DNA of 64,000 bases from JBGSQR01 sp964509295 (GTDB taxonomy: Bacteria; Desulfobacterota; Desulfuromonadia; Geobacterales; Pseudopelobacteraceae): NCBI GenBank assembly GCA_964509295.1, contig CAZDWS010000013.1, forward strand, positions 1-64,000, written 5' to 3'. The first letter of the stretch is position 1. Each line of letters starts with the position of its first letter. This document shows positions 50,190 to 61,200 of this stretch, piece by piece. The translations under genes and the position numbers were made by a program. Below the pieces are notes generated by a model. It searched no databases. It was not told the DNA's origin and saw nothing but the letters and a program-made list of their open reading frames with translations.

Positions 50190-50948
50190 TTAAAAAGATT
50201 TCAAAACCCCGACTATCCTGTTGATAAGCCCTATCACCTCCGGCTGTTCATCCAGGTAATATGATGCGGCCGTCCGCCCCACATTCCCCACATGTATGCC
50301 GAACACATCCGTATTTTTCAGTTTGAACACCTCTTCATCAGTCACATCATCCCCGACAAAAACCGCCCGTTTCAATCCAAACATCTCCATGGCGGCCAGC
50401 AGCGCCTCTCCCTTGGTTAAGGCTTCCATGGGTAGCAGATTGACAACAAACTTGCCGCCAATCCTTCGCGGGCCCGGTTCCAGTTTTTCAATGGCCGCAT
50501 CAATCAGTTCCAGAACCTTCTTTGGATCGTTTGCCTTACGATAATGCAGGGAAACCGATTCCCCCTTGAACTCAATCTCCACCCCTTTGATGCAGTTGAG
50601 CATGGAATTCAGTTGCTCTTTCCATTTCAGGCAGACAGCTACCTGCTGCCTGTTCCGGCGATCTGTCTCCGGCGGCCATTCGGCACCATGGTTGCCAACC
50701 AGCAAATGGGGCTCTAATCCTAGAATGGAAAGCGCAACCAGCCTTGATCTGCCGGTGATTACGGCAACCTTCGCACATTTAACAAGCTGTTCCAGTGAAT
50801 CTCTGACCGGTTCAGCAATGCGAACTGCATCATAATCATCCACAATCGGAGCCAGGGTACCGTCCAGGTCGAAGGCAAACAGGGTTTCAGGTGATATAAA
50901 ACGCTCCAGAGCGGCAATTCCTTCTGGTAATAACAGTTTTTTTGACAT
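50190..50948 (-). CDS. otsB: Trehalose-6-phosphate phosphatase
   Basis: 252 codons. HAD-fold phosphatase with DxDGT (FDLDGTLAP), ITGR, VGNHGAEW and GDDVTDEEVF motifs in order. It removes phosphate from trehalose-6-phosphate made by OtsA. The start codon overlaps the otsA stop (TAATG), so both are translated together. End of the malQ-treS-otsA-otsB operon. Confidence 0.95.
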   Translation of the reverse strand: MSKKLLLPEGIAALERFISPETLFAFDLDGTLAPIVDDYDAVRIAEPVRDSLEQLVKCAKVAVITGRSRLVALSILGLEPHLLVGNHGAEWPPETDRRNRQQVAVCLKWKEQLNSMLNCIKGVEIEFKGESVSLHYRKANDPKKVLELIDAAIEKLEPGPRRIGGKFVVNLLPMEALTKGEALLAAMEMFGLKRAVFVGDDVTDEEVFKLKNTDVFGIHVGNVGRTAASYYLDEQPEVIGLINRIVGVLKSF

Positions 50949-53188
50949 TACGATTCTCTCCCGATTCTGGTATCCAGTTTTTCCCGCTGGCGAACCCGGG
51001 CAGCATCCAGCAGCATCCTCCCGGCCCAGCGGTAAACGTTAAAGTCCCGTACCAGATTACGCATGCTGCGCATGCGCTCCTGCTGCTCGTATTCCGGCAT
51101 AAAAAGCGCCTGATACAGCGCCTCGGCGGTCTGTTCCACATGGTACGGGTTGACGATCAGCGCCTCATGCAGTTCGTGGGCAGCGCCGGTAAACTGGCTC
51201 AAGACCAGTACACCCCTTTCATCATCACGGGCCGCCACATACTCCTTGGCCACCAGGTTCATGCCGTCATGAAGACTGGTAACCATGCAGACTTGCGCTG
51301 CACGGAAATAGCGGTTCACCTCTTCCGGTTCGTGATGCTCGGCCTTGAGGATAATTGCCGGCCGGCCTTCACTGTTGAAACGTTTGTTGATCTGTTCCGC
51401 CAGGGCATGCACCCTCGCCTCAAAAGCCTGATATTCATACAGCGCCGAGCGGCTCGGTGCTGCTATCTGAATAAAACTGAAGCGCCCCACCAGTTCGGGG
51501 TGCAGCTCCAACATGCGCTCAACCGCATTGAAACGTTCAAGTATTCCTTTGGTATAGTCCATTCGGTCAACGCCGATTCCCAGCAGTTGATCAGAGGGGA
51601 GCCCCAGCTCTTCCAGGATCTCCAGTCTGGTCTGTTCCACCGGCGGAGCGCCCTCTTGCCAGGGCGGCGGCCACTGGATTGAAATCGGGTAACTCTGCAC
51701 CATGGTCAGTTGGCCACGGCGGGAGATTGTGGAAGATTCGTACTCGATGCGGGTTTCCAGATATCGATCCACCGTCTCCAGGAAATTCTTGCATTGATAT
51801 GGTGTATGGAAACCGAGAATTGTGCTTCCCAGCATCCCCTTCAGCAACTGCCAACGCCAGGGGCAGATTCCGAAGGACTCGGGGTTTGGCCAGGGTATAT
51901 GCCAGAAAGTGATGATGATCGACTTGGGCAATACCTTGCGGATCATCTCCGGCAAGAGTGCAAAATGATAATCCTGGACCAGCACCACCGGGTTATCGCT
52001 GTCTGCCTCTTCAACCACGGCATCGGCAAAACGCTGGTTAATCTTCACATACTGCTCCCAGTCGCTGGTACGAAACACCGGCCGCACATGGGCGATGTGG
52101 CAGAGAGGCCAAAGCCCCTCATTGGCAAATCCGTAATAATAACCCTTTTCCTCTTCCTCGGTCATCCAGATCCGTCGCAGATTGTATTCCGGCTTGTGCG
52201 GCGGCACCATGACACGGTCATTAGCATCCACCGTTTCCCGGTCGGCACTGCCGCCGCCATGGGCGATCCAGGTACCGGAACAGGCGCGCATGACCGGCTC
52301 CACTGCTGTCACCAGACCGCTGGCAGGTCGATGCACCTTGATTTCACCGTCCACTTTGCTATGAATGTACGGCTCACGATTTGAGACAACAATAATCTTT
52401 TCTCCCACCAACTGTTTGTGCAGCAGGTTTTTGAGAGTCTCCGGATTCCAGGTTACGGTTGAGTCATCAGCCTGTCGTCGCTCTGCGTCCAGTGATCGCA
52501 ACAGGGTTTTCAGATCGCCCACCAGAGGTTGCAACTCCGAAGCGACAACCGGCTGGGTAAATGGCTTGAGGATGCCCTCACCATGCAGCATGGCCCGCAC
52601 CCCCTCCATCCAGCCACGCCAACTCAGGTGCGCCACAAAAACGGTAATCAGGGAAACAACCACCCCGAGCACGATAAACAGAAAAATGACATAGTTACGG
52701 GTATCGGCACTGCGCCGCACCATGTAACTCATATCGTGCACCAGTACCAAAGCACCTAACTTTTTACCATCCAGTTCAATAGCATTGGCGGCCACATGCA
52801 CCGGACCGTGGGGAAGAGTAATCAGGTCCAGCGTTTTCCGGGTATCATCCATGGCCGCACGGCAGGAAATATCAGCAGGAAAGGCAGGCGTCTGGTAGAG
52901 AAGCTTCAGTTCCTGATTACAGAATCCAACCGCCAGCAAACGCTCATCACGGGTAGCGCGTAACAGGAGGTTTATAATTTTTTGCCGGTTTTCCTGAGGC
53001 AGCAGTTCCTGAAGCGGCTCCTGCATGGTATTGGTAATCAGCCGCGACCTGATATCCATATCCCGGATAGACCAGCGCAGAGTCAACTTATCAACCAGCG
53101 GAACTACGGCAAAGGCCAGCAGCCCCAAGGCAACTACCAGGGGCACTACAAATCGTAAAGAAAGTTTAAGTGATCTGAATCCACGCAT
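50948..53188 (-). CDS. otsA: Trehalose-6-phosphate synthase with membrane sensor part
   Basis: 746 codons, about 270 longer than usual OtsA. Residues 1-30 and 163-190 are membrane helices flanking a periplasmic domain (about 35-160; TRDERLLAVGFCNQELKLLYQTP, a Cache-like pattern), with a short linker (about 190-265) before a full family-20 glycosyltransferase: VSNREPYIHSK, VQDYHFALLP, IPWPNPESFGICPW, GVDRMDYTKGI and SLHDGMNLVAKEY. It joins UDP-glucose (or ADP-glucose) and glucose-6-phosphate. The synthase is thus tethered to the membrane and may read an outside signal such as osmolarity. otsB overlaps its end; treS lies 93 bases upstream. Confidence 0.93.
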   Translation of the reverse strand: MRGFRSLKLSLRFVVPLVVALGLLAFAVVPLVDKLTLRWSIRDMDIRSRLITNTMQEPLQELLPQENRQKIINLLLRATRDERLLAVGFCNQELKLLYQTPAFPADISCRAAMDDTRKTLDLITLPHGPVHVAANAIELDGKKLGALVLVHDMSYMVRRSADTRNYVIFLFIVLGVVVSLITVFVAHLSWRGWMEGVRAMLHGEGILKPFTQPVVASELQPLVGDLKTLLRSLDAERRQADDSTVTWNPETLKNLLHKQLVGEKIIVVSNREPYIHSKVDGEIKVHRPASGLVTAVEPVMRACSGTWIAHGGGSADRETVDANDRVMVPPHKPEYNLRRIWMTEEEEKGYYYGFANEGLWPLCHIAHVRPVFRTSDWEQYVKINQRFADAVVEEADSDNPVVLVQDYHFALLPEMIRKVLPKSIIITFWHIPWPNPESFGICPWRWQLLKGMLGSTILGFHTPYQCKNFLETVDRYLETRIEYESSTISRRGQLTMVQSYPISIQWPPPWQEGAPPVEQTRLEILEELGLPSDQLLGIGVDRMDYTKGILERFNAVERMLELHPELVGRFSFIQIAAPSRSALYEYQAFEARVHALAEQINKRFNSEGRPAIILKAEHHEPEEVNRYFRAAQVCMVTSLHDGMNLVAKEYVAARDDERGVLVLSQFTGAAHELHEALIVNPYHVEQTAEALYQALFMPEYEQQERMRSMRNLVRDFNVYRWAGRMLLDAARVRQREKLDTRIGRES

Positions 53189-53281
53189 CAGTTCCCCCTA
53201 TTAAAATACAGGTACTCAGCCGGACAACAGCCTTGATCAATCACATAACAGGTAAAGAGTCCTGCTATTTCCGGTTTCTTG

Positions 53282-56200
53282 TCAAGAACACCGGCCCTCC
53301 CTGAGCAACATCCCGATTCCCCGCAAGGGCAGATCCACCCGTGCCGGGTTATTATTCAACTCGGCACCCAATTCGTGGACGACTTTCTGAATCAGATAAC
53401 AACGCAGCATGATCGACAGCTCTACCCTATCCGCCGGAATCAGTGGTGAATTTTTCATGGTATGCAGATAGGCCTTCAGGTATGAGCCGCTGACATGGAT
53501 AAACCATGCCTCCAGCCACGGCTCCAGCAGCGGTATATCTTCCGGGTGACTTTCCCCCTGCTGAATCAGAGTCGTCATGGCAGCATAGTGAAAAGAGTAG
53601 ATCATGCCGGCCACATCCCGCAGAGGGGAACGTTTCAACCGGCGTTCACCCAGGGAATGATACGACTCACCCTCAAAATCAATGAAGATGAAATCCTTGC
53701 CGGTAAACAGCGCCTGGCCCAGATGAAAATCACCGTGAATCCGGCATTTCATGGCCGAAAAACGACTGCCGGTAATTTTTTGCAGCCAGGTAATAATCTC
53801 CTTTTCAGCTGCCAGGACCTGAACCGCCCTGCTGCGCTGCTGGTCATTTGGTAAACGCTGGAGGTTTGCAGCCAGAAGCTGAAAGTTTTTCCGCACCTGT
53901 CCACGCATGGACTGGAAAAGAGAACGCTGGTAGAGCGTGGAAAATTCTTCCATGGCCCAGCCGCTTTCAGTTGAACCGGAGGCCAGTGCCTGATGCATTT
54001 CTGCCGTGCGCCTGCCAAGCAGCAGCGCCATTTCCAGATGCAAGCCACGTACGAGGTTCCGGAACTGGGGAGGAATACCGTTATCAACAACGTCCAGGAG
54101 AGTTGGGCAACGTACTGGCAGTTTCGGCAGATCGTGCTTGTGCGACAGGATATTCTCTACGAACTGAGAAAGGCTTGTCAGAGTATTCCGCCATGCATCG
54201 CCGTGACAGGCAACAAATGTTTGCAGCACACCAATCTCATATTTTTTCCCGTTTGCTGCATGGAATTCGATCCCACCCGTGTAGGATGGCACATTGTGAA
54301 ACTTCTTATTATCAGCCAGATACTGGAGGATTTCCGGTTCAGGATTGATCCCCTCATCTATTTTTCGATACAACTTGAACAAGAACCGGTCGCCATACAA
54401 AATGCTGGTGTTATTCTGCTCCACCGCCGCAACCCTGCTGGGAAACAGTTCCGACCGGGGTGGATAACTTTTCGTCACCCCTTTGCCCCGCAGACCGAGC
54501 AGCGATGAACCGTTTGTGCCATGCACCTTGCTGCTGCCGCTGATCAGGTCCAGGAAAAGTTCCCGGATTTCCTCAAAGTAAATTGCATCACACAGAACAC
54601 CTTCCGCGTCACCAAGTATGAGTGGCGTTATGGTTGAAAGCGGATGCCGGTCTTTTACGGTTTGCAGTTGATCATTGGAAAGCCAGGTCAGGGGAACCAG
54701 ATACGTCTCAGGATTCCACTCGGTATAGGTAACCCTGACAAACGCCAGCAAAAACAGTTGATCATCTTTTTTCAGCTGAAAGCTGTCGAACACACTGATC
54801 TGACTGATAGTCCGTCCTTTGCCACGAAACCAGAAAACACGTTGCAGATACTGGGGCATGACGACACTGCAGAAACGTTCTCCGGTTTTTCCTTTCAAAA
54901 CATCCCACCAGGGGTGACCCGCCCTCAATTTAAGCTTCTCCACATCCTCCCGTGCTTCGCATAACGCTTCGGGGCTCCTCAGCACAAACCAGAAATAATC
55001 ATAGGGCCCCATGGTGAAATGGTAGCGCGTCTCCTGGATCAGGGGAAAAAGATTGCGGCTGAAAACCTCTTCCGGGATCATGCCGGCGTAGGCGGAAAGA
55101 TCAACATTTGACGACTGGGAGAAACGCGAGAGATTGATGACAACCAGCACTTTTTCCGCCTCAAAGCTGCGGAGAAAAGTCAAAACTTTCGGGTTGTCCG
55201 AAGCGAGCATCTCCAGCCTGCCACTACCGAGCGCCTTGATACGTTTGCGCATGGCAATCATGCGGCGCATCCACCACAACAGGGACGAAGGATTGCGCTC
55301 CTGGTTTTCCACATTAATCGATTCGTAATGGTATTCCGGTTCGATAATAACCGGCAGAAACAGCTTCTGAGGGCTGGCCGTGGAGAAACCTGCATTGCGG
55401 TCAGGGTTCCACTGCATGGGGGTACGGACACCATTCCGATCCCCCAGATAGTAGTTGTCACCCATGCCGATTTCATCGCCGTAGTAGATGATCGGGGTGC
55501 CGGGCATGGAGAAAAGCAGGACGTTCATCAGCTCGATCTTGCGGCGATTGTTACCCATCAGGGACGCCAGTCTGCGCCGGATGCCCAGATTGATCCGTGC
55601 CCGGGGATCAGAGGCATAGACCCGATACATGTAGTCCCGCTCCTCATCAGTCACCATCTCCAGGGTCAATTCATCATGGTTGCGCAGAAATATGGCCCAC
55701 TGACAACCCTCCGGAATAGCCGGTGTCTGATCCATGATATCGATGATCGGAAAGCGGTCTTCCATCTCGATGGCCATGAACATGCGCGGCATCAGCGGAA
55801 AATGGAAAGCCATGTTGCTCTCATCGCCGTTACCGAAATAAGCGGCGGAGTCTTCCGGCCACTGGTTCGCTTCCGACAGCAGCAGTCGGTTTTTGAAGGA
55901 GCTGTCCAGATGGGCTCGCAGTTTTTTGAGAAAGGCGTGGGTTTCGGGAAGATTCTCGCAATTGGTCCCTTCCTGTTCGAACAGATAGGGAACGGCATCG
56001 AGCCGCACACCGTCCACCCCCATGCGCATCCAGAAATCGATCACCCGCAGCATTTCCGATTGAACCCGTGGATTATGGAAGTTGAGGTCCGGCTGGTGGA
56101 AGTAGAAGCGGTGCCAGAAATAGGCCTTGGCCAGCGGATCCCAGGTCCAGTTGGAGGTCTCGAAATCCTTGAAAATAATGCGTGCTTCACGGTATTTTTC

Positions 56201-56626
56201 GGACGAGTCGCTCCAGACATAGAAATCCCGATGCACGGAACCGGGTTTGGCCCGGCGCGCACGCTGGAACCATGGGTGCTGATCCGAGGTATGATTCAGC
56301 ACCAGTTCGGTGATGATCCGGATGCCGCGACCATGGGCGGCATGCAGCAACTGCTTGAACTCTCGCAGGGTGTTGTAACTGGGGTTAACATTGTAGTAGT
56401 CGGCTATGTCATAACCGTCGTCCCGTTGTGGAGACGGATAGAACGGGAGCAGCCAGAGCGCCGTAACACCCAGTTGCTGCAGGTAGTCCAGCTTGTTGAT
56501 CAGGCCGCGAAAATCGCCGATACCGTCCGCATTGGAGTCGGCAAAGGCTTTGATATGAACCTGGTAAATAATGGCATCCCGGTACCAGAATGGGTTGTCC
56601 TCAAGAATGGATTCGTATTTACTCAT
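53282..56626 (-). CDS. treS: Trehalose synthase fused to maltokinase
   Basis: 1115 codons from the ATG at 56626 with AGGGGGACAAACGC upstream; longer frames overlap malQ without a ribosome site. The GH13 part (1-560) keeps catalytic D210 (GVRLDAVP), E252 (LLLSEANQ) and D318 (LRNHDEL) and interconverts trehalose and maltose. The rest is a maltokinase (Mak/Pep2) with HGDFHLGQ (D966) and FIDFEGE, which phosphorylates maltose to maltose-1-phosphate for GlgE. It overlaps the malQ stop by 8 bases. GlgE is not seen in the window, so the fate of maltose-1-phosphate is open. Confidence 0.95.
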   Translation of the reverse strand: MSKYESILEDNPFWYRDAIIYQVHIKAFADSNADGIGDFRGLINKLDYLQQLGVTALWLLPFYPSPQRDDGYDIADYYNVNPSYNTLREFKQLLHAAHGRGIRIITELVLNHTSDQHPWFQRARRAKPGSVHRDFYVWSDSSEKYREARIIFKDFETSNWTWDPLAKAYFWHRFYFHQPDLNFHNPRVQSEMLRVIDFWMRMGVDGVRLDAVPYLFEQEGTNCENLPETHAFLKKLRAHLDSSFKNRLLLSEANQWPEDSAAYFGNGDESNMAFHFPLMPRMFMAIEMEDRFPIIDIMDQTPAIPEGCQWAIFLRNHDELTLEMVTDEERDYMYRVYASDPRARINLGIRRRLASLMGNNRRKIELMNVLLFSMPGTPIIYYGDEIGMGDNYYLGDRNGVRTPMQWNPDRNAGFSTASPQKLFLPVIIEPEYHYESINVENQERNPSSLLWWMRRMIAMRKRIKALGSGRLEMLASDNPKVLTFLRSFEAEKVLVVINLSRFSQSSNVDLSAYAGMIPEEVFSRNLFPLIQETRYHFTMGPYDYFWFVLRSPEALCEAREDVEKLKLRAGHPWWDVLKGKTGERFCSVVMPQYLQRVFWFRGKGRTISQISVFDSFQLKKDDQLFLLAFVRVTYTEWNPETYLVPLTWLSNDQLQTVKDRHPLSTITPLILGDAEGVLCDAIYFEEIRELFLDLISGSSKVHGTNGSSLLGLRGKGVTKSYPPRSELFPSRVAAVEQNNTSILYGDRFLFKLYRKIDEGINPEPEILQYLADNKKFHNVPSYTGGIEFHAANGKKYEIGVLQTFVACHGDAWRNTLTSLSQFVENILSHKHDLPKLPVRCPTLLDVVDNGIPPQFRNLVRGLHLEMALLLGRRTAEMHQALASGSTESGWAMEEFSTLYQRSLFQSMRGQVRKNFQLLAANLQRLPNDQQRSRAVQVLAAEKEIITWLQKITGSRFSAMKCRIHGDFHLGQALFTGKDFIFIDFEGESYHSLGERRLKRSPLRDVAGMIYSFHYAAMTTLIQQGESHPEDIPLLEPWLEAWFIHVSGSYLKAYLHTMKNSPLIPADRVELSIMLRCYLIQKVVHELGAELNNNPARVDLPLRGIGMLLREGRCS

Positions 56627-58118
56627 GCGTTTGTCCCCCTGCCCTGCCATAGCGCTCCATCTGACTCCGTACCGTAACGGCCAGATCATCCGGAAGCATG
56701 CCCCAGTTAAAGCGCCATTCCCAGTTGCCAAAAGCTGTGCCTGGAATATTCATGCGCGCTTCGCTACCCAGCTTCAGTAGATCCTGAAACGGAATAATGG
56801 CCGTGTCAGCAACCGACATCAGTGCGGCGCGCATCAGGCTGCCGACGCAGTCATCACTTCCTGTGCCCAGATAGGCATCCATCTCGCCACGCACAACGTC
56901 GGAAACCGACTCATACCACCCTTTAGTGGTGTCATTATCGTGTGTGCCGGTGTAGACGACACAATGTCTGCCATGATTATGCGGCAGGTCCACATTGGTC
57001 GGCCCGCCTTCAAAGGCAAACTGCAGGATCTTCATGCCCGGAAAATTATAACGGTCGCGCAACGTGATCACTCCGGGTGTGATCACCCCCAGGTCCTCTG
57101 CAATGATCGGTAGCGAGCCGAGCGCTGCCTGGAGCGCATCGAATAAGTGCTCTCCCGGGCCTTCAATCCAGACTCCATTGCGGGCGGTCTTTGCCTTAGC
57201 CGGTATCTGCCAGGCCGCCTCAAATCCTCGGAAGTGATCGACCCGAACGACGTCAAAAAGCTCAAAAGTCGTCCTGAAGCGTTCGACCCACCATTGGTAG
57301 CCGTTCTGTGCCATAGCGTCCCAGTCAAAGTGTGGATTGCCCCACAGCTGGCCGTCAGCGCTGAAATAATCGGGCGGCACACCAGCCACAATCATCGGCT
57401 TGCCCTGCTGGTCCAACTGAAAAAGTTCCGGGTGTCTCCACACATCGGCAGAGTCATAGGCCACAAAAATCGGTATATCACCGATTAGCGAGATCCCCCG
57501 CTGATTGGCATAGCTGCGCAGATCCCGCCATTGACGTGAGAACTGCCACTGCAGGTATTTCTGTATTCCGATTTCCTGACCAAGTTCCTCTGAATACTTC
57601 TGATACGCTTCGGTCGTGATCCTCGACGCCTCTGCGGGCCACTTGCTCCAGCACTTCCCGTGAAAGCGCAGTTTCAGCGCCATGAACAGGGCATAATCGT
57701 GCAGCCAGGGGGTCGTGTCGCAGAAATGATGGAATTCATGTCTGCGGTCTGTCTCCTGTTGGGCCAGGAAAACGGTTCCTGCCTGATGCAACAGCTCCAT
57801 CTTGTGCTCTGTAACGGCAGTGAAATCCACATGGTCTTCAGGATAACCGGCATTACGGGAAAGATCGGAAAGGTAACCTTCCCGGGCAATCCATTCCAGA
57901 TCGATCAGCAGCGGATTGCCGCCGAAAGCGGTAAAGGAGGAATAGGGCGAATTGCCGCAGGCCGGTGGCGTCAGCGGCAGCAGTTGCCAGTAAGACATGC
58001 CCATATCATGCAGCAGATCAATAAAGCGACGGGCGTCAGCTCCGAAAGAACCTATGCCGCCCGGTCCGGGCAGCGATGTGGGATGCAACAGGATTCCGCA
58101 ACTACGTTTATTAAGCAT
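56619..58118 (-). CDS. malQ: 4-alpha-glucanotransferase (amylomaltase)
   Basis: 499 codons. GH77 enzyme: LHPTSLPGPGGIGSFG at the start, WQLLPLTPPACGNSPYSSFTAF, DIPIFVAYDSADVW, DVVRVDHFRGFEAAW (nucleophile Asp), IIAEDLGVIT (acid Glu) and YTGTHDNDTTKGW. It rearranges alpha-1,4-glucans and releases glucose and maltose, linking glycogen turnover to TreS. First gene of the trehalose operon. Confidence 0.96.
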   Translation of the reverse strand: MLNKRSCGILLHPTSLPGPGGIGSFGADARRFIDLLHDMGMSYWQLLPLTPPACGNSPYSSFTAFGGNPLLIDLEWIAREGYLSDLSRNAGYPEDHVDFTAVTEHKMELLHQAGTVFLAQQETDRRHEFHHFCDTTPWLHDYALFMALKLRFHGKCWSKWPAEASRITTEAYQKYSEELGQEIGIQKYLQWQFSRQWRDLRSYANQRGISLIGDIPIFVAYDSADVWRHPELFQLDQQGKPMIVAGVPPDYFSADGQLWGNPHFDWDAMAQNGYQWWVERFRTTFELFDVVRVDHFRGFEAAWQIPAKAKTARNGVWIEGPGEHLFDALQAALGSLPIIAEDLGVITPGVITLRDRYNFPGMKILQFAFEGGPTNVDLPHNHGRHCVVYTGTHDNDTTKGWYESVSDVVRGEMDAYLGTGSDDCVGSLMRAALMSVADTAIIPFQDLLKLGSEARMNIPGTAFGNWEWRFNWGMLPDDLAVTVRSQMERYGRAGGQTHE

Positions 58119-58162
58119 CAGAACTCCCAGAAATAGTATTTCCTGATTAGTATCATTCTTCT

Positions 58163-58231
58163 AATCCCTTCTCCCTGAGGACCTCCAAAGGGCCTAAAGG
58201 AGAAGGTGGCCGAAGGCCGGATGAGGGGGCA
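58163..58231. repeat. Intergenic repeat, same family as 12865-12970
   Basis: ATCCCTTCTCCCTGAGG...AAGGAGAAGGTGGCCGAAGG then CCGGATGAGGG. The stem CCTTCTCC/GGAGAAGG flanks a 24-base loop. It is in opposite orientation to 12930-12970. It sits between malQ and tamB, acting perhaps as terminator or boundary. Confidence 0.7.
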
Positions 58232-58269
58232 GCAGCGCCGGATATATCCACATCTGCCCTTCTTACCAG

Positions 58270-61200
58270 CTACTTAAACTCCAGCTTATAATAAAGATCA
58301 ACGCCGCTGGCGTCGTTGCCGGTCTGGGTTTCTATCTGCCAATGTTTGCTGATATCATAGCGCAACTTGTACAGGCTGTTTCCGGTAAACACGGATTTGC
58401 CATAACTGATATAGAGTTGCGGAGTTAAATACTTGCCCACGGTCAGCACGGTCTCGGTGATGCCGGTCTGCTGATCTGCAGGTATGGCGCCGGGCGGTGT
58501 AACCTGAAGGGGTTTGTAACCCATGGCACCGGGGGAACCTCCCACACCGCCCTGAATCTCCAGAGTGCTCAAACCAAGCCGGTCTTTTAACTGTTCCTGC
58601 AGGGCCCCGGCCTGGCTGGATGTGAGCAGTGCTCCGGCCGCCTGATTCACCAGACTGGCCTGTTCACCGCTGCTGCCCAGCGGATGACCGAGAACCATAT
58701 AAGCCAGAATATCCACGTCCGGCATGGCCGGTTCGGAATACAGTTTGGTGACCGGTTTCTGCAGCGTGCCTGACACCATCACCCCGGCCCGGATATTGCC
58801 GATGGTGCGCAGAGCCAGGAAATCCAGGGCAGGACGATCTATGGGGCCGCCAGCAAAAAACAGGCGGCCCCGGACGATCTCAAGGTTAACCCCGTAGGTG
58901 CGGTAACGTCCTTTGACGACCTTTATCTCTCCCCTGCTGACGATGCTTTCCAGACTGTTGAATGACAGGTTCATGGCCCCACCCAGCTGGGCATCGATAC
59001 CCGAAATCTTGACAGTAACCTTATCGCCCAGCAGCAGCCTGACCTGGGCATCCAGGACCAGGGTTGAACTCTTCTCAACCGGCACAACCTTTCCTTCCCG
59101 GATCACATCGCTGCTGGGCGTAATTACCTTTCCGAAAGGCGAACTGACAATATTCAGTTCAGGCAGGAGTAATTCTCCGCGCAGGGTCAGTTTTTCAGGT
59201 GTACCTTCAAAGTTGAGTTTGGGTGTGCTGACGATGCGGAGCTCTGGAAAATTAACGGTCAGAAAATTTTCACCACCCATGGTCCCCTGGTAACTCTTCA
59301 CTTGCCAGTCAGCCAGGGTTATCAGGGCCGTACCCTCCAGATGTCCGCTACCCGAGTTGGCCCTAAAGCCGCTGATCCGGATCAGGTTCTTTTCCAGCCG
59401 TGCCACCAGCTGCACATCTTTCAGATGAATACCGGCAGTGGGTAGATAGGCACCGGCCTTGGCCAGTTTCAGCGTACCGCCGATATTCGGTTCGTTCCAG
59501 GTTCCGCTGATGGCAAGGTCGCCATCAAGCTCGCCAAAGCTTTCCTGAACCAGCTCCGGAAACAGGGCGGTGATCAGGCCTTTTTCCTGGACGCGACCGG
59601 AAACAGTCGCCCGCAGCGGCCCTTTGGGATTGACTGCAACCGGAATGTGCGCTGCAATCGGCAACTGGAATGTTGACCGTACCTGGCCATGATCAGCCAT
59701 GACCAGGAAAAGGGAACCGGCCAGTGTTTCGCCCCGCCAGTTCCAGGTTGATGTTGCCGAATCAAAGGTCAGCTTGACTTCTCCATCGGGCCTTTGCAGA
59801 CGTAAAGTTCCACCGGAGAGCAAAGCATTGCCGTCCAGTTCAAATCGTTGCCCCGGAAGCAGAACACCTTTCAGGCGGCCACTGATAACCCCCTCCAGCC
59901 CGGTATCGGCAGGAAGCCAGGGCTTGAACATGAGCAGATCGATGTTGCTGACTTCCGCTGCCAGCTCTCCTTTTTCAGGCAGGGCCAGTTGCATTGGTGA
60001 CGCTGATGAAAACGTCCCCTTCAGCCTGCCACCGCTGGCCGTGCTGAGTTCAATACTGCCCCGCAATCCCTGCTGATTGCCATCAAGGGTCAGCTGACTG
60101 CGCAAGACGGTCATACTCTGCCCCTGCCCGCTGAAGGTTCCGCTGCCGGTTGCGTTCATGGACAATGAAAGTCGATTGTCCGGCAAAAAGCCTAACCGCA
60201 TGCTGCCCTGACTGCTGCCCGTGATCTTTCCATCCTTCAGATAAGGATTGACTCTGGAAAGTTTCAGACCGCTCCATTTTGCCTGCACCTGACCGCCAAG
60301 AGGTTCAAGTGTGAGATCTGCGGAGGCTTCCAGTCGCTCTGTTGCACCGCCCGTGAGGACAAGCGGTGAAAGGGATATTTTTTCACTGCTGACGGAAAAT
60401 GATGCCGGAGCCTGCAGGTTCCATGGCCCGTTGGTATCCCTGCCAACCAGCTTTGTCAGCTGCCCCTTCCAGACACTGTCCTGATAGCCTGCAGACAGTG
60501 CCAACCGCGCTTCGCTGTCCGTTGAGCGCAACGCTACATCCACATTGTGGCGGGCCAGTGTACCATCCAGCGCCAGAGCCACTGAGCTGAACCTGGAGCT
60601 GCCGTAGACCACATCACGCACTGTGGCTGCCACATGCATGGGATAGCCTGCGCCCTGATCAAGTCGAACTGACAAATTAAGGGCTTCTGCACGTGTTCCC
60701 CCATAGGCCAGTTTGCTCCCGGTACCGGTCAATGCGCCGCTGAGCTGACCATCGCGCCAACGCACCCAGCCCAGGCTCTGTAGCGTTCCGGTCGATCCCG
60801 GAACCAGACGGGAAAAATCACTGACCTTGGCAACCAGATCGATTCGCTGGTTCAACTCGCCTGAGGCATGCAGATCAAAACCTTTACCCTGCAACTTCAA
60901 GCGGTCCAGAGAGAGATTGTCGTCAGCAAAATCCGCCTGCAGTTCGCCGGTCAGCGCCTGGCCGTGCAGACTGCTTTCCAGAAGTGCTCCATGTACGCTT
61001 CCCGTAAGGGGTTCTTCCCCGGACCAGGCCAGTTTTGCGTCGGCGCTGAAATTCGCCACCCCTTTCCAGGCCGGGTCCAGCCTGGCCGGATTAAGGTTCC
61101 TGCCGTTGATCGCCCCCTGCAGGGCAAAGCCGCTGCGCCAGTCCAGATCCATATTTCCCGACAGAGAGCCATCCAGTACCCTGGCGGTCAAGGGGGCCAC

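Noticed and set aside
55328..56677. Plus-strand open frame of 449 codons
   Set aside because: Antisense shadow of treS, which keeps all catalytic GH13 residues on the minus strand.
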